From Bacteroidales bacterium UBA6445 (GTDB lineage: Bacteria; Bacteroidota; Bacteroidia; Bacteroidales; UBA932): a stretch of 36,043 bases of DNA. The notes under the pieces are model-generated. The model did no database searches and was not told the DNA's origin. It saw only the letters and a program-made list of their open reading frames with translations. Below are positions 1-7,062 of this stretch, piece by piece. Position 1 is the stretch's first letter, and the number at the start of each line of letters is the position of its first letter. The stretch covers positions 1 to 36,043 of the forward strand of contig DJOF01000013.1 of the NCBI GenBank assembly GCA_002439585.1, given 5' to 3'. A program made the position numbers and the translations under genes.

Positions 1-641
1 CCTACAAAATATTGCCGATTGGGATTAAATAATCCAGTCACGGTTTTATCCCAAAAAGTTCGGCCAATTATATAGCGAGCATTTTTGAGATATTTCTTCT
101 CCCGACAAGCCCTGACATTAAAATTAGCATAGAGTTTTAGTTCTGATATTCCTTTAATCTTATCAATAGAACTTTCATGTTTTTTTATAAAATTTTTCGG
201 GAAACCACTAAAATATTTTTCTTTATACGATGAAACTATTCCTTGAATAGAAAATACAATTGGAACATCCTTTATATGATCTTGAATTAATCCGAATCGC
301 TCCTCTGTTCCATGAATATGAATCAAATCTGGACGAACAGCCTTTACAACATCCAACATCACCGGGAGTAGCATTTCATCTTTTGAAACTAACGATTTAT
401 AGCGAGCCAACACTCTTCCAACCTTTGTCTTCGCCTTAGGCATATAAATGGGATGATAGGTCACAACCTCGAACTCAAACGAATTCTTATCGGCTTCAGA
501 AAAATAAGCAACATGCAACTCTACATCTTCATGTTTCTTTATTTCATCCTCAAGAGAAATAAGCCATCCTCCCACTATAGTTTTTGCATTGCATCTTCTG
601 ACACTGCCACAAGGTGAATTAGCAAACCAAAGAATTTTCAT
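1..641 (-). CDS. Glycosyltransferase family 4-like, C-terminus cut by window edge
   Basis: The frame is open from an ATG at 641 to the window edge, giving 213 codons. It begins MKILWFANSPCGS and contains a glycine-rich GGWL segment and an IHIHGTEERFG stretch, which is typical of the N-terminal Rossmann half of GT-B (GT4) glycosyltransferases. The C-terminal donor-binding half (EX7E region) lies outside the window. The start overlaps the stop of the acyltransferase by the four bases ATGA, a translational-coupling arrangement, so the two belong to one operon. The likely role is addition of one sugar to a capsule or O-antigen repeat unit on the cytoplasmic face of the inner membrane. Donor and acceptor cannot be read from the sequence. 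Confidence 0.8.
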   Translation of the reverse strand, partial: MKILWFANSPCGSVRRCNAKTIVGGWLISLEDEIKKHEDVELHVAYFSEADKNSFEFEVVTYHPIYMPKAKTKVGRVLARYKSLVSKDEMLLPVMLDVVKAVRPDLIHIHGTEERFGLIQDHIKDVPIVFSIQGIVSSYKEKYFSGFPKNFIKKHESSIDKIKGISELKLYANFNVRACREKKYLKNARYIIGRTFWDKTVTGLFNPNRQYFV

Positions 642-1252
642 AATTGAATGTATTTTATCACGCCACAGGGATTCCCTACAGCAATACAGTTTGCAGGGAT
701 GTCTTTTGTAACTACACTGTTCATGCCTATAACAGAGTTTTCACCAATAGTTACGCCCTTTTTTACCACAACATTCGCTCCCAAAAAAACATTATCTTTA
801 ATCACGATAGGTTTAGGGAGAGAGGTTCTTGGATCGTCAAAATGTGCATCTCCATCCATGATTAAAGTGTTGGCACCACATCTAACATTGTCGCCAATGA
901 TGATTTTATGAAAGCACCAAACAGAAGTGCCGCTAAATCCGCAATTATTTCCTATATGAATACTGCATACTGCGTCTTCAGCAAACGGTGTTGCAGTAAA
1001 CATGCATCTGTGGTACAATCCTATCCTATTCAAGGTCTCGGAAGATATAAAAGTACAATTGTCACCAATTACGATTTCACCTCCATTTCCCACAGAAAAA
1101 TCTGCCATACCTTTAAATACGCATTTTTTTCCTATTTTAACATCCTGAAACTTAAAGATACAATAAGAAGCTCTTGTCTGTAGTACTGACAAGAATTGTT
1201 GCCATTTTCTTTGCAGAAAATTATATAGTCTATTATGAAAGCTGCTTTTCAT
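638..1252 (-). CDS. Hexapeptide-repeat (left-handed beta-helix) acyltransferase
   Basis: This 204-residue protein is dominated by hexapeptide repeats of the form [IV]-G-x-N (IVIGDNCTF, IHIGNNCGF, IIIGDNVRC, IVIKDNVFLGANVVV, VTIGENSVIGMNSVV). These build a left-handed parallel beta-helix. The end, VTKDIPANCIAVGNP, is the usual closing motif of maltose/serine O-acetyltransferase-like enzymes. MDGDAHFDDP carries the likely catalytic histidine loop. It probably transfers an acetyl or other acyl group from acyl-CoA to a sugar of the surface polysaccharide. The start overlaps the end of the polymerase gene by 20 bases, and its own stop overlaps the GT4 start by 4 bases. The acceptor is unknown. Confidence 0.85.
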   Translation of the reverse strand: MKSSFHNRLYNFLQRKWQQFLSVLQTRASYCIFKFQDVKIGKKCVFKGMADFSVGNGGEIVIGDNCTFISSETLNRIGLYHRCMFTATPFAEDAVCSIHIGNNCGFSGTSVWCFHKIIIGDNVRCGANTLIMDGDAHFDDPRTSLPKPIVIKDNVFLGANVVVKKGVTIGENSVIGMNSVVTKDIPANCIAVGNPCGVIKYIQL

Positions 1253-2540
1253 AAAATGAAGAATAAATTTGATTATCTGTCCTATTTCTCATTAATTTGT
1301 CATTGCATATCCACACACCAATCCAAAGAATAAAATGGAAGAAATTAAAAGCTGGCCAACCAAACGGATACAGACTTATAATCTGCATCAGACACATGAT
1401 GCCAAAGGACTTGCAGAATAAGTTTCTTGATCTGAAATAGCCATTGAAAAATGTAAGGGATAATATTGATACATAGGGAATTAAATACAGAAGTCCTCCT
1501 CGGAGAATCAATGTGAGGAAACCTGTTTCTACTCCTGTTCTGTCTAATTTAAACATCGGATCATAATAAGTCCCAAACCACCCTCGTCCAAATATCCAGT
1601 CGGAGAGCGACTTCATGTCGGCATAGAAACTTTCCTCCACACCACTTCTGGAATCTTCATATCCACGCTCCATCAGGGTCGAAAATAAAGAGTCTGACAT
1701 ATTGGTGAACAAGACAATGCCCAACCCGACAACCATTGCTGCCAAAAGTATCATCTTGAGCTTTGACGTCTTTCTGTCGTTCATAGCATACATACCCCAG
1801 GCAAGAACCAAATAAAGTATGGACATGACCAAACCCCCTCGACGGGCAAGGAACGACTGAATAAGGATACTGCCCACATATGCTATCAAGAACCAGTTCC
1901 AGTGTTTTGTGGTTAAATACTTCTTGAAAAACACCATAATGACTACCGGTGCAAGGGCGGAGATGCCAATTGTACTGTTGGAGATGAAGTCTCCATACGT
2001 TCCCTTGTCACCCCATTCGGTGCCCGCCGCTTGGTCGAATGACCAGGAATAATGCGTCATATTCCAGAAGGCGAAAGGGTAATAGCATAGATACAGAATG
2101 CACAGCAGCCACATCACTCGCCATAGGTAACGGAAATCAAACTGATAGTTTCTCGGAAATGCCAATATAACAAACGGTATCAAGTTGGGCAGAAACATCG
2201 ACGAACCAAAGTATGCCAAGAGCCAAGTAGTCAGACCATGGTATTCCTCAAAGGTTCTCCTGACGTCGGCAATGAAAAACATGTGAAATGTCAGGCACAG
2301 GCTCCACATGATAAGGATAGCATAAAAAAATCCTGTAAGCCCTTTCAGATGAAATCCGCTGGCATGTCTGCACACAACGATGATGAATGTAAACGCACTC
2401 ACCATCATAATGGCATTGCACAACGCACTCGGCAGATAATACTTCAGCACACCAACGAGTGAATATACCAGTATCGACAGCATTATCCAGTGCTCCCTGC
2501 GATGCGGCTTAAGAGATTTTATTAAAGTTATGATATACAT
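1233..2540 (-). CDS. O-antigen/capsule polymerase-like membrane protein (Wzy type)
   Basis: This is a 435-residue integral membrane protein with roughly ten to twelve hydrophobic segments and a long extracytoplasmic loop near residues 275-345 (MERGYEDSRSGVEESF to FGRGWFGTYYDPMFK). Arg-Gly-Gly in LARRGG before a membrane segment and FGRGWFGT in the loop resemble features of the Wzy/WaaL polymerase-ligase superfamily. The topology and its place between flippase and transferases argue for polymerisation of lipid-linked repeat units in the periplasm. Wzy proteins diverge quickly, so polymerase versus ligase cannot be settled. It starts 6 bases downstream of the preceding transferase stop. Confidence 0.75.
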   Translation of the reverse strand: MYIITLIKSLKPHRREHWIMLSILVYSLVGVLKYYLPSALCNAIMMVSAFTFIIVVCRHASGFHLKGLTGFFYAILIMWSLCLTFHMFFIADVRRTFEEYHGLTTWLLAYFGSSMFLPNLIPFVILAFPRNYQFDFRYLWRVMWLLCILYLCYYPFAFWNMTHYSWSFDQAAGTEWGDKGTYGDFISNSTIGISALAPVVIMVFFKKYLTTKHWNWFLIAYVGSILIQSFLARRGGLVMSILYLVLAWGMYAMNDRKTSKLKMILLAAMVVGLGIVLFTNMSDSLFSTLMERGYEDSRSGVEESFYADMKSLSDWIFGRGWFGTYYDPMFKLDRTGVETGFLTLILRGGLLYLIPYVSILSLTFFNGYFRSRNLFCKSFGIMCLMQIISLYPFGWPAFNFFHFILWIGVWICNDKLMRNRTDNQIYSSFYEKQLS

Positions 2541-2546
2541 GACTGT

Positions 2547-3452
2547 TTATTTCCTTTTCAATCTCATTTTCAAATAGTCTTTCCAAAAGATCCATTTTAA
2601 ACGCCATATATAATGTCTTGCTATCATCCCATCATATTTTATTGTGCGCGAGAAAAACGGATTAAGTAAATCTGAAATTTCTGAGGTTATTTCATGCATA
2701 GCCCATCTACTATTATATTCCAAATCCATAATTGCAAAAACTGTTTGTTCCGCAAATTTTCCAAAATGTTCACTCTCATATTTTATACAATCCAAAGCCT
2801 CAGAAGACAGCAATTTCAATCCGCCATGGATATATACTACACCACAATTTATAGGTTCAGATGTTTCATACAGCTTCTCGAAATTCATTTTTTTGACGAA
2901 TTCATCATCATAGTTATGTGAATTATCTATAGAAATCTTAAACTTCAAAAAATTTAATTCCTCTTGTGTCAGAGGGGTATTATACCAAAGAATATCGGAG
3001 TCAGAAAATAACACTTTATGATTTTCTGAATAATACAGTATCGCAGCCATTTTCTTGCCCCATATATGGTTTTGAGCCCATTTTGTCAATGCAGGACAAG
3101 AATTCGCATAATATGAAGCACAAATATCCCAATTTACACACTCTACGGTTACACCTCGCTCTGTAAAATATTTAATACCCTCTTGCGTATTCCACGAACC
3201 GTCAGAAACAATTACTATATTATTGGGAATAATTGAAGAATTTCTGAAAAGAGAATACAATGATGCAGCAACCATATCAAAATCAGATTTTCTACAAATC
3301 GTAAGATATGTATAGTCTTGTTCTTTTGACTTATCGTAAGAGAGCCTTACAGGAAAGCATTTATTTAAGAAACGTAAAATTTTAACAAAACGGAACTGTA
3401 TCTTCTCCTTTTTTCCATTTACTTCTTTTATGAATTTTTCTTGTGAAATCAT
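2547..3452 (-). CDS. DxD-type glycosyltransferase (GT-A/GT8-like fold)
   Basis: This 301-residue soluble protein has a segment YTYLTICRKSDFDMVAASLY followed by NIVIVSDGSWN, as in nucleotide-diphospho-sugar transferases. The metal-binding DxD is probably DSD in VLFSDSDILWYN (about residues 150-160). A later CGVVYIHGG segment resembles the second half of GT8-like enzymes. No membrane span or signal peptide is evident, so it should act in the cytoplasm on the lipid-linked repeat unit. It lies 87 bases after the flippase and 6 bases before the polymerase. The exact family and sugar are not determined. Confidence 0.7.
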   Translation of the reverse strand: MISQEKFIKEVNGKKEKIQFRFVKILRFLNKCFPVRLSYDKSKEQDYTYLTICRKSDFDMVAASLYSLFRNSSIIPNNIVIVSDGSWNTQEGIKYFTERGVTVECVNWDICASYYANSCPALTKWAQNHIWGKKMAAILYYSENHKVLFSDSDILWYNTPLTQEELNFLKFKISIDNSHNYDDEFVKKMNFEKLYETSEPINCGVVYIHGGLKLLSSEALDCIKYESEHFGKFAEQTVFAIMDLEYNSRWAMHEITSEISDLLNPFFSRTIKYDGMIARHYIWRLKWIFWKDYLKMRLKRK

Positions 3453-3539
3453 ATTTTCTCATATTAATGTTTTTGCAAAAACGAAATAGCAACAAAGGAA
3501 TTATGTCCTATTTTGAGTATATATTATTTTCGTTATCTG

Positions 3540-5093
3540 CTATAACTTATTTATTTTAAAATATTTTCGCACCATTGGAATCCTATACAAAACAAAATTT
3601 CTCTCATCGTTAGTAACCCCAAACAATGCAACAGCAAATAAAACACATACAACAGATATAAATACGATCAGCAAAAAAGACAAAAAGGTTTCTGCTAATA
3701 CTGATTTCAAAATAAAAGGAGCTATAGAAGAAACGACAACTACTATTACACAAGGTTTTACTACTTTGAAAAAGTATTTTCTCAAAGATAAATTTATCAA
3801 AGGTCTAACTAATAACAGACGAGCTATTTGTGTACATACACATATAAAAATCTGTACATAAAAAGCCCATTCTGGAATTGGCTTATTTTGAAGCTTAAAC
3901 ACCAACCAAGTCAATGGAATAAGCATCAAATTTATTCCACCTTCAAATATTTGATAGTACTTGATATTTCCATTAGCTCCTGCAGCATTTGACAATGGGG
4001 TGCCTAATGCTGTTAGCATAGATATAATCAACATTAATCTTAAAAACATTACTGAATGTGCAGGTACTTCAACAAGCCAAAGAGACAATAAGTAATTAGC
4101 TTCTAAGCATATAGGCAAAAACATCACAAACAACAAATAAAAAGTATATTTTGAAGCTGCAAAAATTAAGGTATGCATATAACTTAAATCACCACTTGCA
4201 AAAGACTTATTTATTTGAGGAGAGACGGCTTGACTGAAATTATTGCTTAAACTTACGACTGCAGTCTTTACTTGATTAGCTACACCTCGTGCTGCATTTA
4301 CAGTCGGGCCAAAATAAATGTTTAGTAAAACATTCACCCCTTGATCCGCAAAGATCACACCTGCACTTCCTATTAGGCTCCACATTGCATAAGCAAGCAT
4401 TTCTTTAAGCATAACATGATTCTTTGGCCATAAGAAATGAACATTTTTAAAAGCAAATCTTGCATATGCTTGATTCAAAATTCTGACTATAATTCCTACT
4501 ACAAACATCAAAACCGCATATATAATAAGTTTGTCGCCTCCAAAAACAACCAACATCCATACTATAACTAACTTTAAGATTGCTTCAACTATAGATATTA
4601 CAGCAAAAGCATTCATCTTCTCATGGGAAATAATCAAAGCATTGTATGGTATACTTATGATATTAACCATACAAGTAAGTATAGATAATTGATAAACCCA
4701 ACCAGCAGCATACATTCTATCCTCAGGAATATTCATCTGAGTTTCGAAAAAGAACAAACCTAAGGTTTCTCCAAGTAAAAGAATAACAAAAGCTATGATT
4801 GTATGTATAACAACCGCATTACTAAAAGCTATATTTACTCCATTTGCATCTTCCTTTCCTAACTGAAATGTGATGAACCTATTGGTAGCACAACTCATGG
4901 CAAAATCTAAAAACGTAAATAGGGTAACAATACCACCAACCACGTTATATATACCATAATCTGTTTCACCAAGTGTCGCTAAGACTACACGTGATGTGTA
5001 TAGAGCAACTACCATCACAAAAAATTGACGCAGATATAAGAACAGCGTATTCTTCGCTATTCTCTTGTTGTTGTCTGATGTATGAGTTGACAT
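3540..5093 (-). CDS. Polysaccharide flippase (Wzx/MATE-like)
   Basis: This 517-residue protein has about 12-14 hydrophobic helices. The opening NKRIAKNTLFLYLRQFFVMV, followed by LYTSRVVLATLGETDYGIYN, is the characteristic start of the oligosaccharide flippase (PST/Wzx) family. It would move undecaprenyl-diphosphate-linked repeat units across the inner membrane. It is the first intact gene of the polysaccharide operon in this window. A -7 box (5105-5112) lies only 12 bases before the ATG. The gene is visibly AT-rich compared with genes right of 6 kb, suggesting a horizontally exchanged locus. Confidence 0.9.
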   Translation of the reverse strand: MSTHTSDNNKRIAKNTLFLYLRQFFVMVVALYTSRVVLATLGETDYGIYNVVGGIVTLFTFLDFAMSCATNRFITFQLGKEDANGVNIAFSNAVVIHTIIAFVILLLGETLGLFFFETQMNIPEDRMYAAGWVYQLSILTCMVNIISIPYNALIISHEKMNAFAVISIVEAILKLVIVWMLVVFGGDKLIIYAVLMFVVGIIVRILNQAYARFAFKNVHFLWPKNHVMLKEMLAYAMWSLIGSAGVIFADQGVNVLLNIYFGPTVNAARGVANQVKTAVVSLSNNFSQAVSPQINKSFASGDLSYMHTLIFAASKYTFYLLFVMFLPICLEANYLLSLWLVEVPAHSVMFLRLMLIISMLTALGTPLSNAAGANGNIKYYQIFEGGINLMLIPLTWLVFKLQNKPIPEWAFYVQIFICVCTQIARLLLVRPLINLSLRKYFFKVVKPCVIVVVVSSIAPFILKSVLAETFLSFLLIVFISVVCVLFAVALFGVTNDERNFVLYRIPMVRKYFKINKL

Positions 5094-5104
5094 AACTTTT
5101 AGTA

Positions 5105-5112
5105 CAAATATA
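5105..5112 (-). promoter_or_regulatory. -7 box TATATTTG upstream of flippase
   Basis: The minus strand reads TATATTTG, a match to the Bacteroidota -7 consensus TAnnTTTG. I see no convincing -33 TTG at 19-21 bases. If used, transcription would start about 5 bases before the flippase ATG, a nearly leaderless message. It would make the flippase the first gene of a separate transcript. Confidence 0.4.
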
Positions 5113-5213
5113 ATATCCGGTGGTCATCATGAATCATTACTCCATGTGTACTAATAATCATAAGATGCCATAATCACGGATTTACTGATTCAGTTTACAA
5201 TGCCATCTTTAGC

Positions 5214-5252
5214 AAGAGCTTTGCTCTTAGTCTGTTGGCAACTATCTGCCAA
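5214..5252. repeat. Two adjacent small hairpins in IS-remnant tail
   Basis: AAGAGC-TTT-GCTCTT (5214-5228) and TTGGCA-ACTATC-TGCCAA (5235-5252) are perfect 6-base stems 6 bases apart. They lie in the region I read as the decayed end of an insertion sequence. The rest of 5113-5313 shows no recognised gene. They may be part of an IS end or chance. Confidence 0.3.
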
Positions 5253-5313
5253 TAGCTTCGGGCCAAAGATAGATACTCTTTCCGATTCTTCGTCACTCCC
5301 TGCCCGTTTTTTT

Positions 5314-5391
5314 TCAATACCGCCACTGAATCCCAACTTGCATGTTCTCAACCACCGGTGTCTTCATGCCGATGCTCATGTGTGGCCTCAT
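5314..5391 (-). pseudogene. IS3-like (rve integrase core) transposase C-terminal remnant
   Basis: On the minus strand, codons 5391-5317 read MRPHMSIGMKTPVVENMQ and on to WRY, ended by TGA at 5314-5316. RPHMSIGMKTP is the characteristic C-terminal motif of IS3-family OrfB transposases (rve domain). In Bacteroidota elements the tail commonly continues R-C/Y-W-K-K; here RY is followed by TGA-AAA-AAA, so Trp has probably mutated to a stop. Just after, in another frame beyond the A8 run, an open frame of about 38 codons (KNGQGVTKNRKEYLSLARS and on) reaches a TAA near 5196. Everything upstream, including the DDE catalytic core, is missing. The remnant joins the WecG fragment at about 5391-5395. Confidence 0.6.
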
Positions 5392-5394
5392 CGC

Positions 5395-5562
5395 TGCCTT
5401 GCTCCAAAGTTCTGGCAAAAGATAGGAATGGAATGGCTCTATCGCTGTTTGAAAGAGCCTCGAAGACTGTTCAAACGCTATTTCGTGGATGACATCCAGT
5501 TTTTCTATTACTTCGCCAAGCAACTCATAGGGATATACAAAGATCCTTTCCGCAAGAAATGA
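5395..5562 (+). pseudogene. WecG/TagA/CpsF glycosyltransferase C-terminal remnant
   Basis: The last 55 codons before the TGA at 5560-5562 read APKFWQKIGMEWLYR then CLKEPRRLFKRYF, which is the C-terminal signature of the WecG/TagA/CpsF family (APxxxQxxGLEWLYRLxxEPRRLxxRY). These enzymes add N-acetylmannosamine(-uronate)-type sugars to lipid-linked glycan intermediates. The 65 in-frame codons upstream of about 5395 do not look like this family, and no upstream part is found in another frame. The intact gene of roughly 240 residues has therefore been truncated. It points away from the polysaccharide operon and ends 50 bases before the tRNA terminator. Confidence 0.7.
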
Positions 5563-5603
5563 ATTGCAGGTTACCTACCAATTATACCCTATTTCCGAAA
5601 AAA

Positions 5604-5641
5604 ACTAAAGAAAGACGGAGACCATTTCTGATCTCCGTCTT
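5604..5641 (-). terminator. Intrinsic terminator after tRNA-Lys pair
   Basis: The 10-base perfect inverted repeat AAGACGGAGA (5612-5621) / TCTCCGTCTT (5632-5641) has a 10-base loop. It is followed on the minus strand by a T-rich run (CTTTCTTTAGTTTTTTTC). It begins two bases beyond the mature end of the first tRNA-Lys and so terminates the tRNA transcript. Confidence 0.85.
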
Positions 5642-5642
5642 G

Positions 5643-5715
5643 TGCTCCCTTAGGGGCTCGAACCCTAGACCCCGGCATTAAGAGTGCTGTGCTCTACCAA
5701 CTGAGCTAAGGAAGC
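5643..5715 (-). tRNA. tRNA-Lys (anticodon CTT)
   Basis: On the minus strand a 73-base cloverleaf can be drawn. The acceptor GCTTCCT/AGGGAGC has one G-U pair, the D arm is GCTCAGTTGGTAGAGC, the anticodon loop CTCTTAA contains CTT, and the T arm is TAGGG-TTCGAGC-CCCTA. The discriminator is A and no CCA is encoded. The anticodon stem CAGCA/TGCCG has one A-C mismatch. It is cotranscribed with tRNA-Lys(TTT), 5 bases upstream. Confidence 0.93.
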
Positions 5716-5720
5716 ATTTG

Positions 5721-5793
5721 TGATCCGTTCGGGGCTCGAACCCGAGACCCCAACATTAAAAGTGTTGTGCTCTACCAACTGAGCTAACGAATC
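5721..5793 (-). tRNA. tRNA-Lys (anticodon TTT)
   Basis: On the minus strand this is a 73-base cloverleaf with acceptor GATTCGT/ACGGATC, D arm GCTCAGTTGGTAGAGC, anticodon stem CAACA/TGTTG around loop CTTTTAA (anticodon TTT), T arm TCGGG-TTCGAGC-CCCGA and discriminator A. No CCA is encoded. It is the first gene of a two-tRNA transcript driven from the promoter at 5860-5890. The body is nearly identical to the CTT tRNA, suggesting a local duplication that changed decoding. Confidence 0.95.
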
Positions 5794-5859
5794 TCGCCAC
5801 TTTATGTCCCCCGTCGTCCGTCTTACCGGTCAACGGTATGTTGTTCTCAAACGGGATTG

Positions 5860-5890
5860 CAAATATAGGATAGATTTCTGAAATACCAAA
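5860..5890 (-). promoter_or_regulatory. Promoter of tRNA-Lys operon (-33 TTTG / -7 TATATTTG)
   Basis: On the minus strand TTTG (5890-5887) is followed after 19 bases by TATATTTG (5867-5860), an excellent match to the Bacteroidota sigma-ABfr promoter. The predicted start is about 60 bases upstream of the first tRNA. The region 5794-6026 otherwise contains no gene that I can see. Confidence 0.7.
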
Positions 5891-6026
5891 GCTTTCTCAA
5901 GAAATTTTATCATTTTTACAGAAAAAGATGCTTAAAACATTTCTATAAATATATCACCTACGCAGCTCATTGCCCCTGGCATCAACACATAATCCCGAAG
6001 ATACTTACGAGCCGTGCTCTGCCGGG

Positions 6027-7049
6027 TTATTTCTTGTTGTATTCCTTGTACCAGGATATGAACCTGGCGATGCCTTCATGAAGTGAGACACATGGCTTAT
6101 AGCCATAGTCCTGCTCCAGGCGGGATGTATCCGCATATGTCTCATACACGTCACCCTGCTGCATTGGAAGCATCTCCATGACAGCCTTACGGCCAAGCGC
6201 ATCCTCTATCTCCGCGATGAAATCCATAAGCCTTACCGGAGTAGAGCAGCCGATATTGTATATGGAATACCCGGCCTGATGACGGGCGGTATTGTCCGAC
6301 CTCCGATCCAACACGACTCTGAGCGTCCCTTCGACTATATCATCAATGTATGTGAAGTCCCTTATCATATCCCCATGATTGAAGACCTTGATAGGCTTGC
6401 CAGCACTTATGGCTTCTGCAAAGAGGAACGGAGCCATATCCGGCCTTCCCCACGGACCATATACCGTGAAATACCTGAGTCCCGTGCACCGTATACCATA
6501 GAGACGCGAATAGGCAAAAGCCATAAGTTCGTCAGATTTCTTTGTAGCGGCATAGAGACTTACGGGCATATCAACCCTATCTTCCTCACTATACGGCACT
6601 TTGGTGTTGAGTCCGTAGACAGAGCTTGACGAGGCGAAGACAAGATGATCGGTCTCATATTTGCGGCAAGTCTCCAATAGGACGAGAAAGCCTTCAAGAT
6701 TGCTGTGCAAGTATGAGTATGGATTGGTTATGGAGTAACGGACACCGGCCTGCGCGGCAAGATTGACTACGGCATCGAACGAATACTCTTTGAAAAGGCG
6801 GTCCATACCATCCTTGTCGCATATATCCATACGGGCAAACGAAATACAAGGGGCAGTACTGCTTGCCGACACATTTGACCCTATGAAAGGTCTCTTTAGC
6901 CCACAGCGCTCAAGTCTTGCATATTTCAGCTCTACATCATAATAGTCATTAATACTGTCAATGCCCACCACATTCACCCCCTCTCCCGCAAGCCTCATCA
7001 TGAGACTGCTGCCTATGAATCCTGCGGCTCCTGTTACAAGTACATTCAT
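6027..7049 (-). CDS. NAD-dependent epimerase, UDP-glucuronate 4-epimerase-like
   Basis: This is a 340-residue extended short-chain dehydrogenase. It has the Rossmann motif TGAAGFIG at residues 6-13, then DSINDYYDVELKYARL, a segment characteristic of UDP-glucuronate 4-epimerases (CapI type). The catalytic serine lies in SSSSVYG and the Tyr/Lys pair in YAATKK. It would interconvert UDP-glucuronate and UDP-galacturonate in the cytoplasm. The frame stays open 24 codons upstream, but the ATG at 7049 directly precedes the Rossmann motif and clears the upstream gene's stop by 13 bases, so I chose it. As the last gene of the GT2/LAB_N/ArnT-like cluster, it suggests that the transferred sugar is a uronic acid. 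Substrate assignment is from family resemblance only. Confidence 0.88.
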   Translation of the reverse strand: MNVLVTGAAGFIGSSLMMRLAGEGVNVVGIDSINDYYDVELKYARLERCGLKRPFIGSNVSASSTAPCISFARMDICDKDGMDRLFKEYSFDAVVNLAAQAGVRYSITNPYSYLHSNLEGFLVLLETCRKYETDHLVFASSSSVYGLNTKVPYSEEDRVDMPVSLYAATKKSDELMAFAYSRLYGIRCTGLRYFTVYGPWGRPDMAPFLFAEAISAGKPIKVFNHGDMIRDFTYIDDIVEGTLRVVLDRRSDNTARHQAGYSIYNIGCSTPVRLMDFIAEIEDALGRKAVMEMLPMQQGDVYETYADTSRLEQDYGYKPCVSLHEGIARFISWYKEYNKK

Positions 7050-7062
7050 TTCCGAATAGAAT

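Noticed and set aside
5200..5394. First half of the plus-strand frame ending in the WecG tail, as part of a real 120-residue protein
   Set aside because: This half shows no family similarity. It is antisense to the transposase remnant, so the frame is a chance fusion and not a gene.
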